The position numbers and the translations under genes are program-made. 64,000 nt of DNA from Rhizobium sp. ARZ01 (GTDB taxonomy: Bacteria; Pseudomonadota; Alphaproteobacteria; Rhizobiales; Rhizobiaceae), in contig NZ_JACVAE010000005.1 in the NCBI RefSeq assembly GCF_014851675.1, positions 248,001-312,000 on the forward strand. Reading direction: 5' to 3'. The notes under the pieces are model-generated. The model saw only the letters and a program-made list of their open reading frames with translations. It made no database searches and was not told where the DNA came from. Shown here piece by piece: positions 52,144-60,921 of the stretch. Within the stretch, counting starts at the first letter, position 1; each line of letters starts with the position of its first letter.

Positions 52144-54009
52144 TCAAAGGATGAAGTCCGATTTGCTCATCGTAAGGCTGAGGTCGAGCATGATCGAGAA
52201 GTCGGCCTTTCCATCGCCGTTCACGTCGCCCTGGATGAATGTGTCGCCGGACTTCTTCTCGAAGCGCAGTTCTCCGGCCTTCTTGTGGAACTTCTCCGCG
52301 CCAATGAAGGTGAAGGCTTGGTCGCCGCCGGATTTCGTGCTGGCGTCGATCGCCTTGAGATTGATCTTGTCGCCTTGCGCGCGGCTGAAATCGTAAATCG
52401 TGTCGCGACCGGACGAAGCGACCGTGGAGTCGGTTGCCGACATGAAGACGAAGGTATCGGCACCCAGCCCGCCATAGAGCTTGTCCGCACCGGTGCCGCC
52501 ATAAAGCATGTCGTTTCCGGCTTCGCCCTTCAGCGTGTTGATGCCGGTGGTCCCCTTGATGACGTTGGCAAGGGCATTGCCGGTGCCGTTGATGTTGCCC
52601 GTTCCCGTCAGCGTCAGATTTTCGACATTGACCGAAAGGGTGGTGTTGACGGATGCCTTGACGAGATCGATGCCTTCGTTCGCCTTCTCCGCCACAGCGT
52701 CGGCCAGGTTGTCGACGATATAGGTGTCGTTGCCCTTGCCGCCCTGCATCTTGTCGGCGCCGGCCTTGCCGTCAAGCACGTTGTCGGCGGCATTGCCAAA
52801 GAGGACGTTTGCCAGGGTGTTGCCGGTGCCGTTGATCTTTGCTGCGCCGGCTAGCGTCAGATTTTCGATGTTTGCCGCAAGGGTGTAGCTGACCGACGCC
52901 TGGACGAGATCGATGCCTTCGTTTGCCTTCTCCGCTACGGTGTCAGCCAGGTTGTCGACGATATAGGTGTCGTTGCCTTTGCCGCCCTGCATCTTGTCCG
53001 CCCCGGCTTTGCCGTCGAGCACGTTGTCGGCAGTGTTTCCGATGAGAACGTTGGCCAGGCTGTTGCCGCTGCCATTGATCTTTGCCGTTCCTGTCAGCGT
53101 CAGATTTTCGACGTTTGTCGCAAGAGTGTAGCCGACCGAAGCCTGGACGAGATCGGTGCCTTCGCTGGCGTTCTCGATCACCTTGTCGCCGGCATTGTCG
53201 ACGATGAACGTATCGTTGCCCGCTCCGCCATACAGGAAATCCCGATCTGTTCCGCCATTGAGCGTGTCGTTGCCGCTGCCGCCATAGAGCTTGTCGATGC
53301 CAGCGTCGCCGTAAAGCCTGTCATTGTCGATGCCGCCGCGGATCTCGTCATCTCCTTCGCCGCCGTAGACTTCGCCCGATAGCCTTCCGTTCGTGCCATC
53401 GTAAACGTCCATGCCGCCGCCGAGATAGATATTGCCGATCATGTGGCCGGTATTGGTGATGAGATCTTTCGCTATGGTGGGCAGTCCGTCATAGGAGGCA
53501 GCTTTTCCGGAAATGGTTCCGCTGTTAACGAGTGAAATGATGCCATTGACACTGGCTTGATTGGGTCTGGTCACACCAAAATTCTTGCCCTCGATCGTTC
53601 CAGAGTTTGTGATTGTTGATATGGTCTCTCCATAGGAGTACATGATCACGCCTACGTTCGACGTCCACACATCACCGGCGTTGATGAGTTGGTTTTCTCG
53701 TCCTTCCATCCAAATGCCGGTTGAGGCGAATTCGTACCCCCTAACAACGCCGCTTGCTGCGATGCTCACGATGTTTCCAAAATCTTCTTCCGCATCACCG
53801 AGCTTGATTGCGACTCTCGGACCGAGAACGGTGCCGGCGACATCGACCCTATGCTGGCTGCCAGTGCCGGTTATTGTTAAGTCGAGGCCGTTTGTGGCAT
53901 CGGTTCGAGCGACCGTGACGTCACGGCCGATATAGAGATCGTCCTCGTTGGCAAGAGTGATGCGAACGCCCGTACCGATCGAGTCGGAAGTAAGAACCTG
54001 GAATGCCAT
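52144..54009 (-). CDS. RTX (haemolysin-type calcium-binding) protein, probably type I secreted
   Basis: 621 residues, no N-terminal signal peptide. Residues ~1-190 form a beta-rich region with repeated 'I.NSGTI.G' motifs, like cadherin-free adhesin repeats. Calcium-binding nonapeptides follow ('GGEGDDEIRGGIDNDRLYGD', 'GGSGNDTLNGG'). Next come near-identical 81-residue units containing 'ENLTLTGTAKINGSGN..LANVL' and 'DGKAGADKMQGGKGNDTYIV'. The C-terminus ('DTIYDFSRAQGDKINLKAID', then 'GKADFSIMLDLSLTMSKSDFIL') is a serralysin-type secretion domain. No secretion ABC/HlyD genes are close by. Confidence 0.9.
   Translation of the reverse strand: MAFQVLTSDSIGTGVRITLANEDDLYIGRDVTVARTDATNGLDLTITGTGSQHRVDVAGTVLGPRVAIKLGDAEEDFGNIVSIAASGVVRGYEFASTGIWMEGRENQLINAGDVWTSNVGVIMYSYGETISTITNSGTIEGKNFGVTRPNQASVNGIISLVNSGTISGKAASYDGLPTIAKDLITNTGHMIGNIYLGGGMDVYDGTNGRLSGEVYGGEGDDEIRGGIDNDRLYGDAGIDKLYGGSGNDTLNGGTDRDFLYGGAGNDTFIVDNAGDKVIENASEGTDLVQASVGYTLATNVENLTLTGTAKINGSGNSLANVLIGNTADNVLDGKAGADKMQGGKGNDTYIVDNLADTVAEKANEGIDLVQASVSYTLAANIENLTLAGAAKINGTGNTLANVLFGNAADNVLDGKAGADKMQGGKGNDTYIVDNLADAVAEKANEGIDLVKASVNTTLSVNVENLTLTGTGNINGTGNALANVIKGTTGINTLKGEAGNDMLYGGTGADKLYGGLGADTFVFMSATDSTVASSGRDTIYDFSRAQGDKINLKAIDASTKSGGDQAFTFIGAEKFHKKAGELRFEKKSGDTFIQGDVNGDGKADFSIMLDLSLTMSKSDFIL
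52480..53215 (-). repeat. Tandem 243-bp coding repeats in the RTX gene
   Basis: Three units of 81 codons each; the second and third are almost identical at the DNA level (for example the GATATAGGTGTCGTTGCC strings 243 bases apart at about 52719 and 52962). This is a hot spot for length change by recombination. Confidence 0.8.
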
Positions 54010-54283
54010 GTGTACTATCCTCGTTTGTGGGGTGCAGTGGCTCTAACGTTTTGTTGTGCGCTCGTAGTCCGCCACTGTCTGTCTGAAGTAAAAGTGCTCG
54101 ATGGCGAGTTTTGTTAGAAGCAATCGAGTAGTCCGGGCACTGCAGCTGCGGGGCGAAATCGCTCAACTTGCACTCGCGTGATCGGTGCCGTCACTGGTCC
54201 GGTGGCAAGCACCTGATTCCGCGGCCACTCGCATTCCCTCGGCAGTTTTCGCGTCGCTGCTAAACCGGCCCATTTTGTTCGCA

Positions 54284-54395
54284 TAGTCGCACCCAACTAA
54301 TTTATCCGGGGGCGGTGCTAACATGGCTAATCTGCAGGCGCCCCCCTGTAACACAGGGGGCCGTTCCTAATTGCTGAGAAAAAGCGGAACCGTAC
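54284..54395. repeat. Diverged duplicate of the hairpin region at 55992-56105
   Basis: Both begin TAGTCGC(A/G)CCCAA(C/T)TAA, continue GTGCTA(A/G)CATGG, carry a hairpin (here CCCCCTGT aac ACAGGGGG at 54342-54360) and then TTGCTGAG.(A)AAAGCGGAA. The copy at 56 kb lies at the 3' end of the response-regulator gene; this one is no longer attached to a gene. Confidence 0.7.
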
Positions 54396-54406
54396 CGCGT
54401 CGGCGG

Positions 54407-54545
54407 CGAGCTGGCCGTAACAAAGGGCTTCCGTTCCGCCGCGACGGATGGCGAGACCGTCATCGGCAAGTTCACTCGGACCATCCAGCTACCGAGCGGC
54501 AAGTTCACCCTGGTCGAGCAGAGCCATGAGTTCATGATGGCAGTT
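54407..54545 (+). pseudogene. Possible relaxase (DUF3363-like) C-terminal fragment
   Basis: 'DGETVIGKFTRTIQLPSGKF' then 'TLVEQSHEFM' resembles the 'V.G.F...I.L.SG+FALIE...EFTLVPW' segment of rhizobial VirD2/TraI-type relaxases. The following sequence does not continue the family. Judged by eye only. Confidence 0.3.
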
Positions 54546-54699
54546 AGGGCGCCAGAGGGGGGATCAGCCTCTAGTTTCCAGCCCGCCCTTGCCCAAAGCA
54601 GTCCTTCAACCTACTGCGCGGTACGTAGAGAGTGCGCTCGGGGAATAGTCGTTACTTTTTACCCGGTCGGCAGAAAAAGACGGAACCGATACTACATCG

Positions 54700-54975
54700 A
54701 TGTTGACCAGATCGCCCGGTTCAATCCGCCGATTACCGGGAATCCCATGGGCAATTTCCTCGTTAACGCTGATGCAGGTTGCGCCTGGAAAGCTATTGCA
54801 GAGCTCTGGCTCCGGCCGCGCGCCCTCTTGTTCGATAAGCTCACGACCAATCGCATCAAGTTCAGCCGTCGTCATCGCGGGCTCAAGAGCGGCGCCCATG
54901 GCAGACAGGGTATTGGCAACGATCCGGCGCCTATTTCTTTGAGTTTGATAAATTCGTCTTCATTCGAAATCGTCA
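54700..54975 (-). pseudogene. map: Methionine aminopeptidase fragment, frameshifted and truncated
   Basis: An ATG start gives 'MTISNEDEFIKLKEIG'. The frame must shift near 54925 to continue 'IVANTLSAMGAALEPAMTTA' and 'CISVNEEIAHGIPGNRRI', then 'GDLVNIDV'. This is the N-terminal third of a type I methionine aminopeptidase. The metal-binding residues lie in the missing part, so it is dead. It abuts the end of the EAL gene. Confidence 0.75.
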
Positions 54976-54977
54976 TC

Positions 54978-55970
54978 TTAAGCTTCCGATACCGCTCCGG
55001 CGGGCTCATGACTAAATTTGTTTTTTATCGCCAGTAATTCTACTTCCCCTCCCGGTCCGCCAGCATTGGCGACCGGCAACGGAAGGTATTCGATAACAGG
55101 GCTTGCAAAGTAGTGACCTTGCATCAGGTTTATACCAAGGTCGCGCAGTGCATCCATTTCTTGCCGCGTTTCGATCCCCTCAGCGATCACCGCCGTATGC
55201 AGTCGGCTGCAAACGTCATGGATGGCTGACATAATCGACCGCCGCCTGTTATCCGAGTCGATCCCTCGGATCAGGCTCATGTCAAGCTTCAGGATATCCG
55301 GCATGAACTCCAGCAGTGCAGCAATGCAACTGTAGCCTACACCAAAGTCGTCATAAGCAATCCGTGCGCCTCGGCGTTTGCAGGCGAGAATTTGTTCTTT
55401 CGCACGGGCGACATCGTCAATCGCCTCGCGTTCGGAAATTTCAAAGATGAGCTTTTCCTCGGCGAACCCACTAGAGCGAGCAACATCGAGCGTCGAGAGT
55501 AGTCCATGGTAGGCGTGGCCGACGGTTTCTGATGAGATGTTCACGCTCAAGCAAGCAGACAGATTGAGGCCCTGCGCAAGCTGCACGGCTCGCTTACGAC
55601 ACTCGGCGTCAAATGCTTGGAAATCCGAAGCGCGCGCCGCAGCCAAGACCGTCGAGGCAGCTTCGCCATTCAGACCGCGAACCAGAGCTTCATAGGCATA
55701 AGGCTTCGTTCCGGCGGAAAGGTCGACAATCGGTTGAAATGCTATGGTAAACTTGGATTCTCGGCAATGTTCTTCGAGCATCTCAATCCTAGCTGCCTCG
55801 TTAAGCTCGTTACTTGGATCGCCAGTGTTTGGCGAACGGTTTATGCGTATTTCACTTCGCGCTGATCGCAGCTCGGGAATGGTGCTGGGTGACAGCAACC
55901 CTCGATGCTTCAACCAAACCACGGACAATGAATCCTTTCCCCGTGGAGCGAATGCTGCTTGATCCTTCAC
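54978..55970 (-). CDS. EAL-domain c-di-GMP phosphodiesterase
   Basis: 330 residues. A short variable N-terminus precedes a full EAL domain starting 'FTIAFQPIVDL'. The catalytic set is present: 'YEALVRG' (the EAL Glu), 'LSVNIS' (Asn), 'IFEISERE' (Glu), 'IAYDDFGVGYS' (Asp pair), 'ILKLDMSLIR' (Lys), 'AEGIET' (Glu) and 'MQGHYFA' (Gln). It should hydrolyse c-di-GMP and so favour motility over adhesion. Cytosolic, no membrane helix. It lies 102 bases downstream of the response-regulator gene on the same strand and may share its signal. Confidence 0.9.
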   Translation of the reverse strand: MKDQAAFAPRGKDSLSVVWLKHRGLLSPSTIPELRSARSEIRINRSPNTGDPSNELNEAARIEMLEEHCRESKFTIAFQPIVDLSAGTKPYAYEALVRGLNGEAASTVLAAARASDFQAFDAECRKRAVQLAQGLNLSACLSVNISSETVGHAYHGLLSTLDVARSSGFAEEKLIFEISEREAIDDVARAKEQILACKRRGARIAYDDFGVGYSCIAALLEFMPDILKLDMSLIRGIDSDNRRRSIMSAIHDVCSRLHTAVIAEGIETRQEMDALRDLGINLMQGHYFASPVIEYLPLPVANAGGPGGEVELLAIKNKFSHEPAGAVSEA

Positions 55971-56041
55971 GGGCTCGACATCCTCCTCGTGTAGTCGCGC
56001 CCAATTAACCTGTCAGGGTGGTGCTAGCATGGTCAATCGGC

Positions 56042-56071
56042 GGGCGCCCTCTGTGAAAGCAGGGGGCGCCC
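56042..56071 (-). terminator. Strong hairpin just after the response-regulator gene
   Basis: GGGCGCCCTCTG pairs with CAGGGGGCGCCC (one G-U) around a 6-base loop, ending two bases from the stop codon at 56073. No T-run, so it may stabilise the mRNA end or attenuate read-through into the EAL gene. Confidence 0.5.
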
Positions 56072-56072
56072 T

Positions 56073-57152
56073 TCAGTTGCTGAGCGAAAGCGGAATCGTT
56101 GCCCTTATCAGCAGGGCGATCAGATCGGCCTGGCGATGGGTGTGGGTCTTCTGGAACAGGTTCTGCAAGTGGAAGGTGACGGTGGTCGGCTTCACGCCGA
56201 ATTCTTGCCCGATCTCTTCAAGCCGTTTTCCGGCGACCAAGGCAGCGGCCAACCTTGCTTCTGCCGAGGTGCAGCCGAACAGGGATGCCAGAACATCGGC
56301 GGAGATATCGGCTTGTCTGTCAGGATCGATGACGAGGACAACGACATGGCGGACATTGCTACTTGGGAGGTTGATCGAGGATAGTTGCAGCACGAGGGGA
56401 TGCCCTTCTTCCCGCTCTACCGCGACCGACTGGCTGGTTCCGATATCCCGCAGGACGGCAGTGATTGCGGCTTTCAGAGATTGCGACGATTTTGCAAAGC
56501 GGGCGAGGAGGCCCGTCGATGTCAGGGAAAGCCCCTCTGCCCTGGCGATCAAATGTCGTCCAGCTTCGTTGGTCATGCGGACCTCGCCGCTTTCCTCGAT
56601 CAGGAAGATGCCGATCGCAAGCCGATCCAGCGCTGCTGCCAGCGCCGCCAGCGTAACCTCGCCGTCTCGCACCGCCTGCTCGATCATCTGTTGCTGCTGG
56701 CGCTGCAAGTCGACAAGGAGCGATCGGCGAACCCGGTCCACTAGGCGAAGCCGTGATTTGATCGTTGCGAGTAGGTCGTCGAAGTCGACAGGTTTTACCA
56801 GATAGTCATCCGCGCCGGCATTCTTGCCGTTCAAGACCTCGACCCTGTCGGCCAATGCCGTCAGAAAGACGAAAGGCACTTCCGCAAGGTCGGGGCGATC
56901 AGTCCTGAGCATTGCCATCAGTTCGTACCCGCCGATTTCCGGCATCGTGACGTCGCACAAGATCAGATCGGGACGCACCGCCTCGAGTTCGCGAAGCGCT
57001 TCCCGTCCGTTGCCCGCTTCGACCACGCGATAGCCTGCCGAAACGAGTTCTTCGACGATATCGGAGCGAAGATCGGCTTCATCTTCAACGCATAGGACAA
57101 TTCTTTGGAGACCGGATTCCAGACCCGGTGTGGGAAGGTGATCCAAGTTCAT
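56073..57152 (-). CDS. Response regulator with receiver and LuxR-type DNA-binding domains
   Basis: 359 residues. The receiver domain (about 17-130) has 'VLCVEDEADLR', phosphoacceptor D67 in 'LILCDVTMPE' and 'FVFLTAL...GADDYLVKPVDFDDL'. A coiled helix with 'LQRQQQQMIEQAVRDGEVTL' leads to a degenerate PAS-like centre. The C-terminal HTH (about 290-350) reads 'LFGCTSAEARLAAALVAGKRLEEIGQEFGVKPTTVTFHLQNLFQKTHTHRQ'. The central PAS-like insert is unusual for NarL-type regulators. It overlaps the kinase stop by 4 bases, so it is the kinase's partner. Confidence 0.92.
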   Translation of the reverse strand: MNLDHLPTPGLESGLQRIVLCVEDEADLRSDIVEELVSAGYRVVEAGNGREALRELEAVRPDLILCDVTMPEIGGYELMAMLRTDRPDLAEVPFVFLTALADRVEVLNGKNAGADDYLVKPVDFDDLLATIKSRLRLVDRVRRSLLVDLQRQQQQMIEQAVRDGEVTLAALAAALDRLAIGIFLIEESGEVRMTNEAGRHLIARAEGLSLTSTGLLARFAKSSQSLKAAITAVLRDIGTSQSVAVEREEGHPLVLQLSSINLPSSNVRHVVVLVIDPDRQADISADVLASLFGCTSAEARLAAALVAGKRLEEIGQEFGVKPTTVTFHLQNLFQKTHTHRQADLIALLIRATIPLSLSN

Positions 57153-58930
57153 GCTGCTAGCGCTTCCTCTCTGGGTATGGTGAGAACAAAAATCGAGCCG
57201 CCACCCTCACGTGCGAAAGCGTCCACATCACCCCCGTGCATGCGGGCTATTGTGCGCGCGACATGCAGACCGATACCTGTCCCTTCGACGCCCACGGCGG
57301 TCCTTGCACGAAAGAAGCGTTCAAAAAGTTTGTGACGCTCTTCTTCGGGAATACCGACGCCCCGATCGCTGACGCGAATGCGAACCTGTTGGTGATCCAC
57401 CTCCGCAGAGACGTCGATTGAGTGGGGCGGCGATGAATATTTGACGGCGTTAGAAAGCAGGTTGGCGACCACCTGGTCGATGAGGAGCGGATCGCAGGAT
57501 GTCCATGCCGGCAAGTGCTCCAGTTCGATGTGGAATATCCGGTTAGGGGATGTCTCCTTTTGACGCTCGCAGGCCTCGACAATGAGTTTCGCGAGGTCGC
57601 AACGCCGAATGTCGACATCGATTTGCCCGGCGTCCATCTTGGCGGCATTCAACGTACTCGATACGAGGCGGGTGAGCCGCAGTACCGCCGCGCGGATCTT
57701 TCCTGCGCGCTCGTGGATTTCTTCTTCCGTCATTTGCCTGCCGCGGCGGATAATCCGCTGTGCACTGGCATCGATAATCGACAAAGGGGTTCGGAACTGA
57801 TGTGACACCATCGACACGAAGCCCTTGTAGAGCTCACGCAGGCCGGTCTCTCGCGCCAGCGATTCTTCGAGATCGCGCGTTCGTTCCGCAACGATGGTTT
57901 CGAGCTGGTCCCGGTGCTTGACGAGTTCGAGTTGGGCGCTGTGTGCGTCGGTGACGTCGCGGAAGAAGAGGATTCCCCCGATGATCGTGTCCCCCGATTT
58001 GATCGGATACGTAAATTTCTCGATGTAACGAGTGCTGTCGGGAATAGCATGGGCAGGCATGTGAAGGCTCTCGCCCGCAAGTGTCTGGCGCATCAGGTCC
58101 ATGATCATGTGGTCGTCGGGAAAAGAATAAGCTTTCTGAATGAGGTGACCGACGATGTCCTTTCCGTCCGGGACGGGAAACATCGCACTCATGGCGGAGT
58201 TCCAGTGCGTGCAGCGAAATTCCCGGTCGAAGGCCGCCACTCCGTCTCCGCTCGACTCGAGCAGGAGGCGCGAGAAGTCGCGGTCGCGCCTGAGCGTATT
58301 CTCGGCAAGGGCAACGGAGCGCAGGCTTGCCACCAGGCGCATGACGATAAATATCCCGAAGCCGAAAATCAGAATAACGGCAATACTCGCTTCGAAGAGA
58401 ATGCCCCTGTACTTCTCGCGCTGTCCCGCGGCGCTGTTGCGTTCAGCAATCATGATGTCGTTGGCCGCGCTCCTGAACATGGCGGCGTCGCTCAACAGAT
58501 TGTCGAGGACGGGTTGTGGAATATCGATTTTGGAAACTGCTGCGATCCTTAGCGCCTGTTCGAAAGCCTTCAGATGAGCCGTTGCTGTCTCGATCGGCTC
58601 ATTTCCCAGATTCCGGGCGATTACTTCTCCCAGCATCCCCTCGGAGAGAAGCGCAAGACGGCTGAAAGCCATGTCGAGCCGAAGCTGAAGTTGTTCGACG
58701 TCGGCGTCTGTTCGATTGCCCCGGTTCCAAGCCTCGCAGGTCAATGCAAGACGATGATCCTCGTAATGAACCTGGGAAATCAACCACAGAACGTTCTCGC
58801 CAACGGAGTTGGACAAATCCTTTTCAGCTTCCATCAGCCGGTGCAGGGCCAGGCTCAGCAACACGGCGCAGGCGGCGACGATCGCTATGGTTAGCGCCGT
58901 GACTGTTCGCTTGCTGACCAAGATGTTCAT
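57149..58930 (-). CDS. Sensor histidine kinase with PAS domain
   Basis: 593 residues. Membrane helices at about 11-29 and 181-203 enclose a ~150-residue periplasmic sensor. A PAS domain (about 218-330, 'GDGVAAFDREFRCTHWNSAM'), a coiled linker, the phosphoacceptor H377 in 'MVSHQFRTPLSIIDASAQRI' and a HATPase_c domain with 'VANLLSNAVKYS', 'VSDRGVGIPEEE' and 'GTGIGLHVARTI' follow. The periplasmic part is likely to interact with the small periplasmic protein encoded by the overlapping gene upstream. Confidence 0.93.
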   Translation of the reverse strand: MNILVSKRTVTALTIAIVAACAVLLSLALHRLMEAEKDLSNSVGENVLWLISQVHYEDHRLALTCEAWNRGNRTDADVEQLQLRLDMAFSRLALLSEGMLGEVIARNLGNEPIETATAHLKAFEQALRIAAVSKIDIPQPVLDNLLSDAAMFRSAANDIMIAERNSAAGQREKYRGILFEASIAVILIFGFGIFIVMRLVASLRSVALAENTLRRDRDFSRLLLESSGDGVAAFDREFRCTHWNSAMSAMFPVPDGKDIVGHLIQKAYSFPDDHMIMDLMRQTLAGESLHMPAHAIPDSTRYIEKFTYPIKSGDTIIGGILFFRDVTDAHSAQLELVKHRDQLETIVAERTRDLEESLARETGLRELYKGFVSMVSHQFRTPLSIIDASAQRIIRRGRQMTEEEIHERAGKIRAAVLRLTRLVSSTLNAAKMDAGQIDVDIRRCDLAKLIVEACERQKETSPNRIFHIELEHLPAWTSCDPLLIDQVVANLLSNAVKYSSPPHSIDVSAEVDHQQVRIRVSDRGVGIPEEERHKLFERFFRARTAVGVEGTGIGLHVARTIARMHGGDVDAFAREGGGSIFVLTIPREEALAA

Positions 58931-59448
58931 CGAACCTCTATTTTGTTAAGCTGCCATACCCATCTGGAATCATATCGTTCGTCGCGGATTTCGGCGATAC
59001 TGTCACGCGGGTAAACGATCCAGAGCGGCCCTTTGTCCCGCCGGGACAATGGCTTTCCCTCCATCTGCATGGCAAGCAAGACGCCGAATTTCTCCGCATC
59101 CGACAGGGGAAACGCGATCCTGTAACCGTTGATGGCCTCCGCGAAGAGTGTATCGCCTTGCGCTCCGACCGCAGCCAGCACGTCCTTCAGCAGAATGCCA
59201 TCGAAACGGGCGATCCCGTCGGTCCAGGGCGTATGCGTTTCTATCCGGTGCGCCGGAAACGTTGAAAGAAAATCCGCATCGAGAAGTGCGGCCCCGTCGC
59301 CATTCGTCTTTTCGATCTTTCCCGTCACTGTAAGCAACACCTGACCGCTCGGGTACGCAAGATCTTTCGAGAATGCCGGTTGCGCAGTGAACAGGGCAAG
59401 CGCCACCAAAGACTGAAACCAGAATATTCGGTTATCGGGAGTATTCAT
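58927..59448 (-). CDS. Periplasmic molybdopterin-oxidoreductase-fold protein, likely sensor accessory
   Basis: 173 residues. A signal peptide (about 1-28, ending 'AQPAFSKDL') is followed by a domain like the oxidoreductase molybdopterin-binding fold ('TVTGKIEKTNGDG', 'FDGILLKDVLAAVGAQGD', 'YRIAFPLSDAEKFGVLLAMQ', 'GPLWIVYPRD'). It has no cysteine to ligate molybdenum, so it may bind a small molecule instead of catalysing. The stop overlaps the kinase start by 4 bases. First gene of the signalling operon. Confidence 0.8.
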   Translation of the reverse strand: MNTPDNRIFWFQSLVALALFTAQPAFSKDLAYPSGQVLLTVTGKIEKTNGDGAALLDADFLSTFPAHRIETHTPWTDGIARFDGILLKDVLAAVGAQGDTLFAEAINGYRIAFPLSDAEKFGVLLAMQMEGKPLSRRDKGPLWIVYPRDSIAEIRDERYDSRWVWQLNKIEVR

Positions 59449-59645
59449 CTGACGGATCTTTCACAATCGAAGCACTTTGAGCTCCCGATGGTGTAAGCGC
59501 CCGCTTTTCTCTGCACCCCCTATGAACGTATGGGGCGCGCCCCGATTTCTTCCATTACATGGTGAAGGCAAGTCTACTGCTTCTTGGATCAGAGCACATC
59601 TGCTGGAGCACGGGCTCAATCAACTATAAAGTTTCAGGGAAAATC
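59449..59645. promoter_or_regulatory. Divergent promoter region of signalling operon and lipoprotein gene
   Basis: About 200 bases between divergent starts. No operator repeat stands out. The region before 59646 contains AGGGAAAATC as a ribosome site for the lipoprotein. Confidence 0.4.
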
Positions 59646-59990
59646 ATGAAGTTCTTCATTATCGGACTGCTTTGCCTTGCCATTGGCGGATGCAGTCAAT
59701 CCTCTTCGGAAACGGGAGCGACAACCTCGGCGCGCGGAAAATCTGCGGTGGCCACACGCGGGATGCAAAAGAGAAAGCCGGAGACGAAGAGGGACGCCTG
59801 CGCGGAAGCCGTCCAGGCGCAATCGAATGCGGCGATGCTGGGCGGCGCGCTCGGGATGGTTGGAAGTTTCGGAGGCTTTGGGGGGCGCGGCGGCATGGTT
59901 GCCAGCCAGGTCGCATCGACGGCGGGCAACATGGTCGCCAACAGCCAGTCGACAAAGGCGCAGTCGGGGGTCATGCAAGAATGCTACTGA
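59646..59990 (+). CDS. Small lipoprotein with glycine-rich C-terminus
   Basis: 114 residues. The signal peptide with lipobox 'LAIGGC' (cysteine 16) is followed by a polar linker, a helix 'RDACAEAVQAQSNAAMLGGALGMVGSFGGFGGRGG' and an ending 'SGVMQECY'. The glycine-rich helix resembles the membrane-spanning part of glycine-zipper proteins. The start at 59646 is chosen because the signal peptide begins there. It is divergent from the signalling operon and overlaps the next gene by 10 bases. Confidence 0.75.
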   Translation: MKFFIIGLLCLAIGGCSQSSSETGATTSARGKSAVATRGMQKRKPETKRDACAEAVQAQSNAAMLGGALGMVGSFGGFGGRGGMVASQVASTAGNMVANSQSTKAQSGVMQECY

Positions 59991-60517
59991 GGCGTAAAAC
60001 CGGACATGTGGCGGCTGTAAGCTCGAGACGCCTTCCGAAGCTGGCCGCGCTCCTCGTGACGGCGGGCGTGGCATTGCACGCTTTGCCCACTTCCGCGCTC
60101 GATAGCCAGGAGGCGGGACAGGTCGTGACCATATTGGAAAGGCTCGTCACAGAAACTGGCGGCAGCGTCTATTTCGACGAGGAGGCCGCGGAGGAGTGGT
60201 TTCAGATCGACGACGAGACATCGCGCTTGATCCCCGCCGCAGGCTTCACCCGTACCGCTTGGAAAACAGCATTCGACCAGACGATGACCGGCTTCATTGC
60301 ATCCATCCCGCAGGCCGAGATGGAGCAGATGATGGAGGATTTCATGGACAAGATCGGGGAGGTTGCGAAGATGACCCCCCAGCAGCAGGAGGAAGCGATG
60401 GAGCTGGTGCGCGCCGAGAAGGGGAAATTCGACGGTATCCGCGCACGGGGCGCCGAGTATCAGGATTTCGTCAGCTCGTATACTTTCCGTCTGAGAAAGA
60501 TTACCTTTCATCGGTAG
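59981..60517 (+). CDS. Secreted protein of unknown function
   Basis: 178 residues. An N-terminal basic stretch and hydrophobic core ('LPKLAALLVTAGVALHALPTSALD') form a Sec signal peptide. The mature part is helical and acidic ('VVTILERLVTETGGSVYFDE', 'MEQMMEDFMDKIGEVAKMTP') with no known domain. The start overlaps the lipoprotein stop, so the two are probably co-expressed and may work together at the envelope. Confidence 0.65.
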   Translation: MLLRRKTGHVAAVSSRRLPKLAALLVTAGVALHALPTSALDSQEAGQVVTILERLVTETGGSVYFDEEAAEEWFQIDDETSRLIPAAGFTRTAWKTAFDQTMTGFIASIPQAEMEQMMEDFMDKIGEVAKMTPQQQEEAMELVRAEKGKFDGIRARGAEYQDFVSSYTFRLRKITFHR

Positions 60518-60921
60518 AAGTAGTTTCGCTCCCGTCATTCGACGGATCAAAAGCCCGGCAGAAAAAAACGATATTCTTTCCGGCAACAAGCTCTCAATGA
60601 GCACAGCACGAAAATTCGATAGCGCGGGAGATGCGGTCTCCCGACTTCTTTGTTTCTGCATACGAATCTGGCGCGCCCTGCGCGAAAGAATTTTCGTCGC
60701 CCCTCTGACCATATGGGGTGGCTTGGATACCCGCCTGCTACGCCGTTCGAAATTTGAACGGGGGCAGGCGATGCTGATCAGGACTGCGCAATCGAGGGTG
60801 AGGCCACGGCCCAAGAGGGTCGTCGATAGGGCCGTTTCCAAGCGCGGCAGGCGACTTGGGGTCCAGCGCGCGCCTCGATCAATCCCCTCCTACTGAATAC
60901 CACGCACCTGAGAGTAACATC
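60518..60921. other. Intergenic region upstream of the autotransporter
   Basis: A 99-codon + frame (60597-60896) without family features fills most of it. It has no ribosome site and its codon pattern is unlike its neighbours, so I do not call it. The autotransporter promoter should be here. Confidence 0.4.

Noticed and set aside
51447..52154. 235-codon + frame between the ABC exporter and RTX gene
   Set aside because: Cysteine- and arginine-rich nonsense composition, no start signal, no recognised motif.
60597..60896. 99-codon open frame upstream of the autotransporter
   Set aside because: No ribosome site, no family features, very arginine-rich as expected of random GC-rich DNA.
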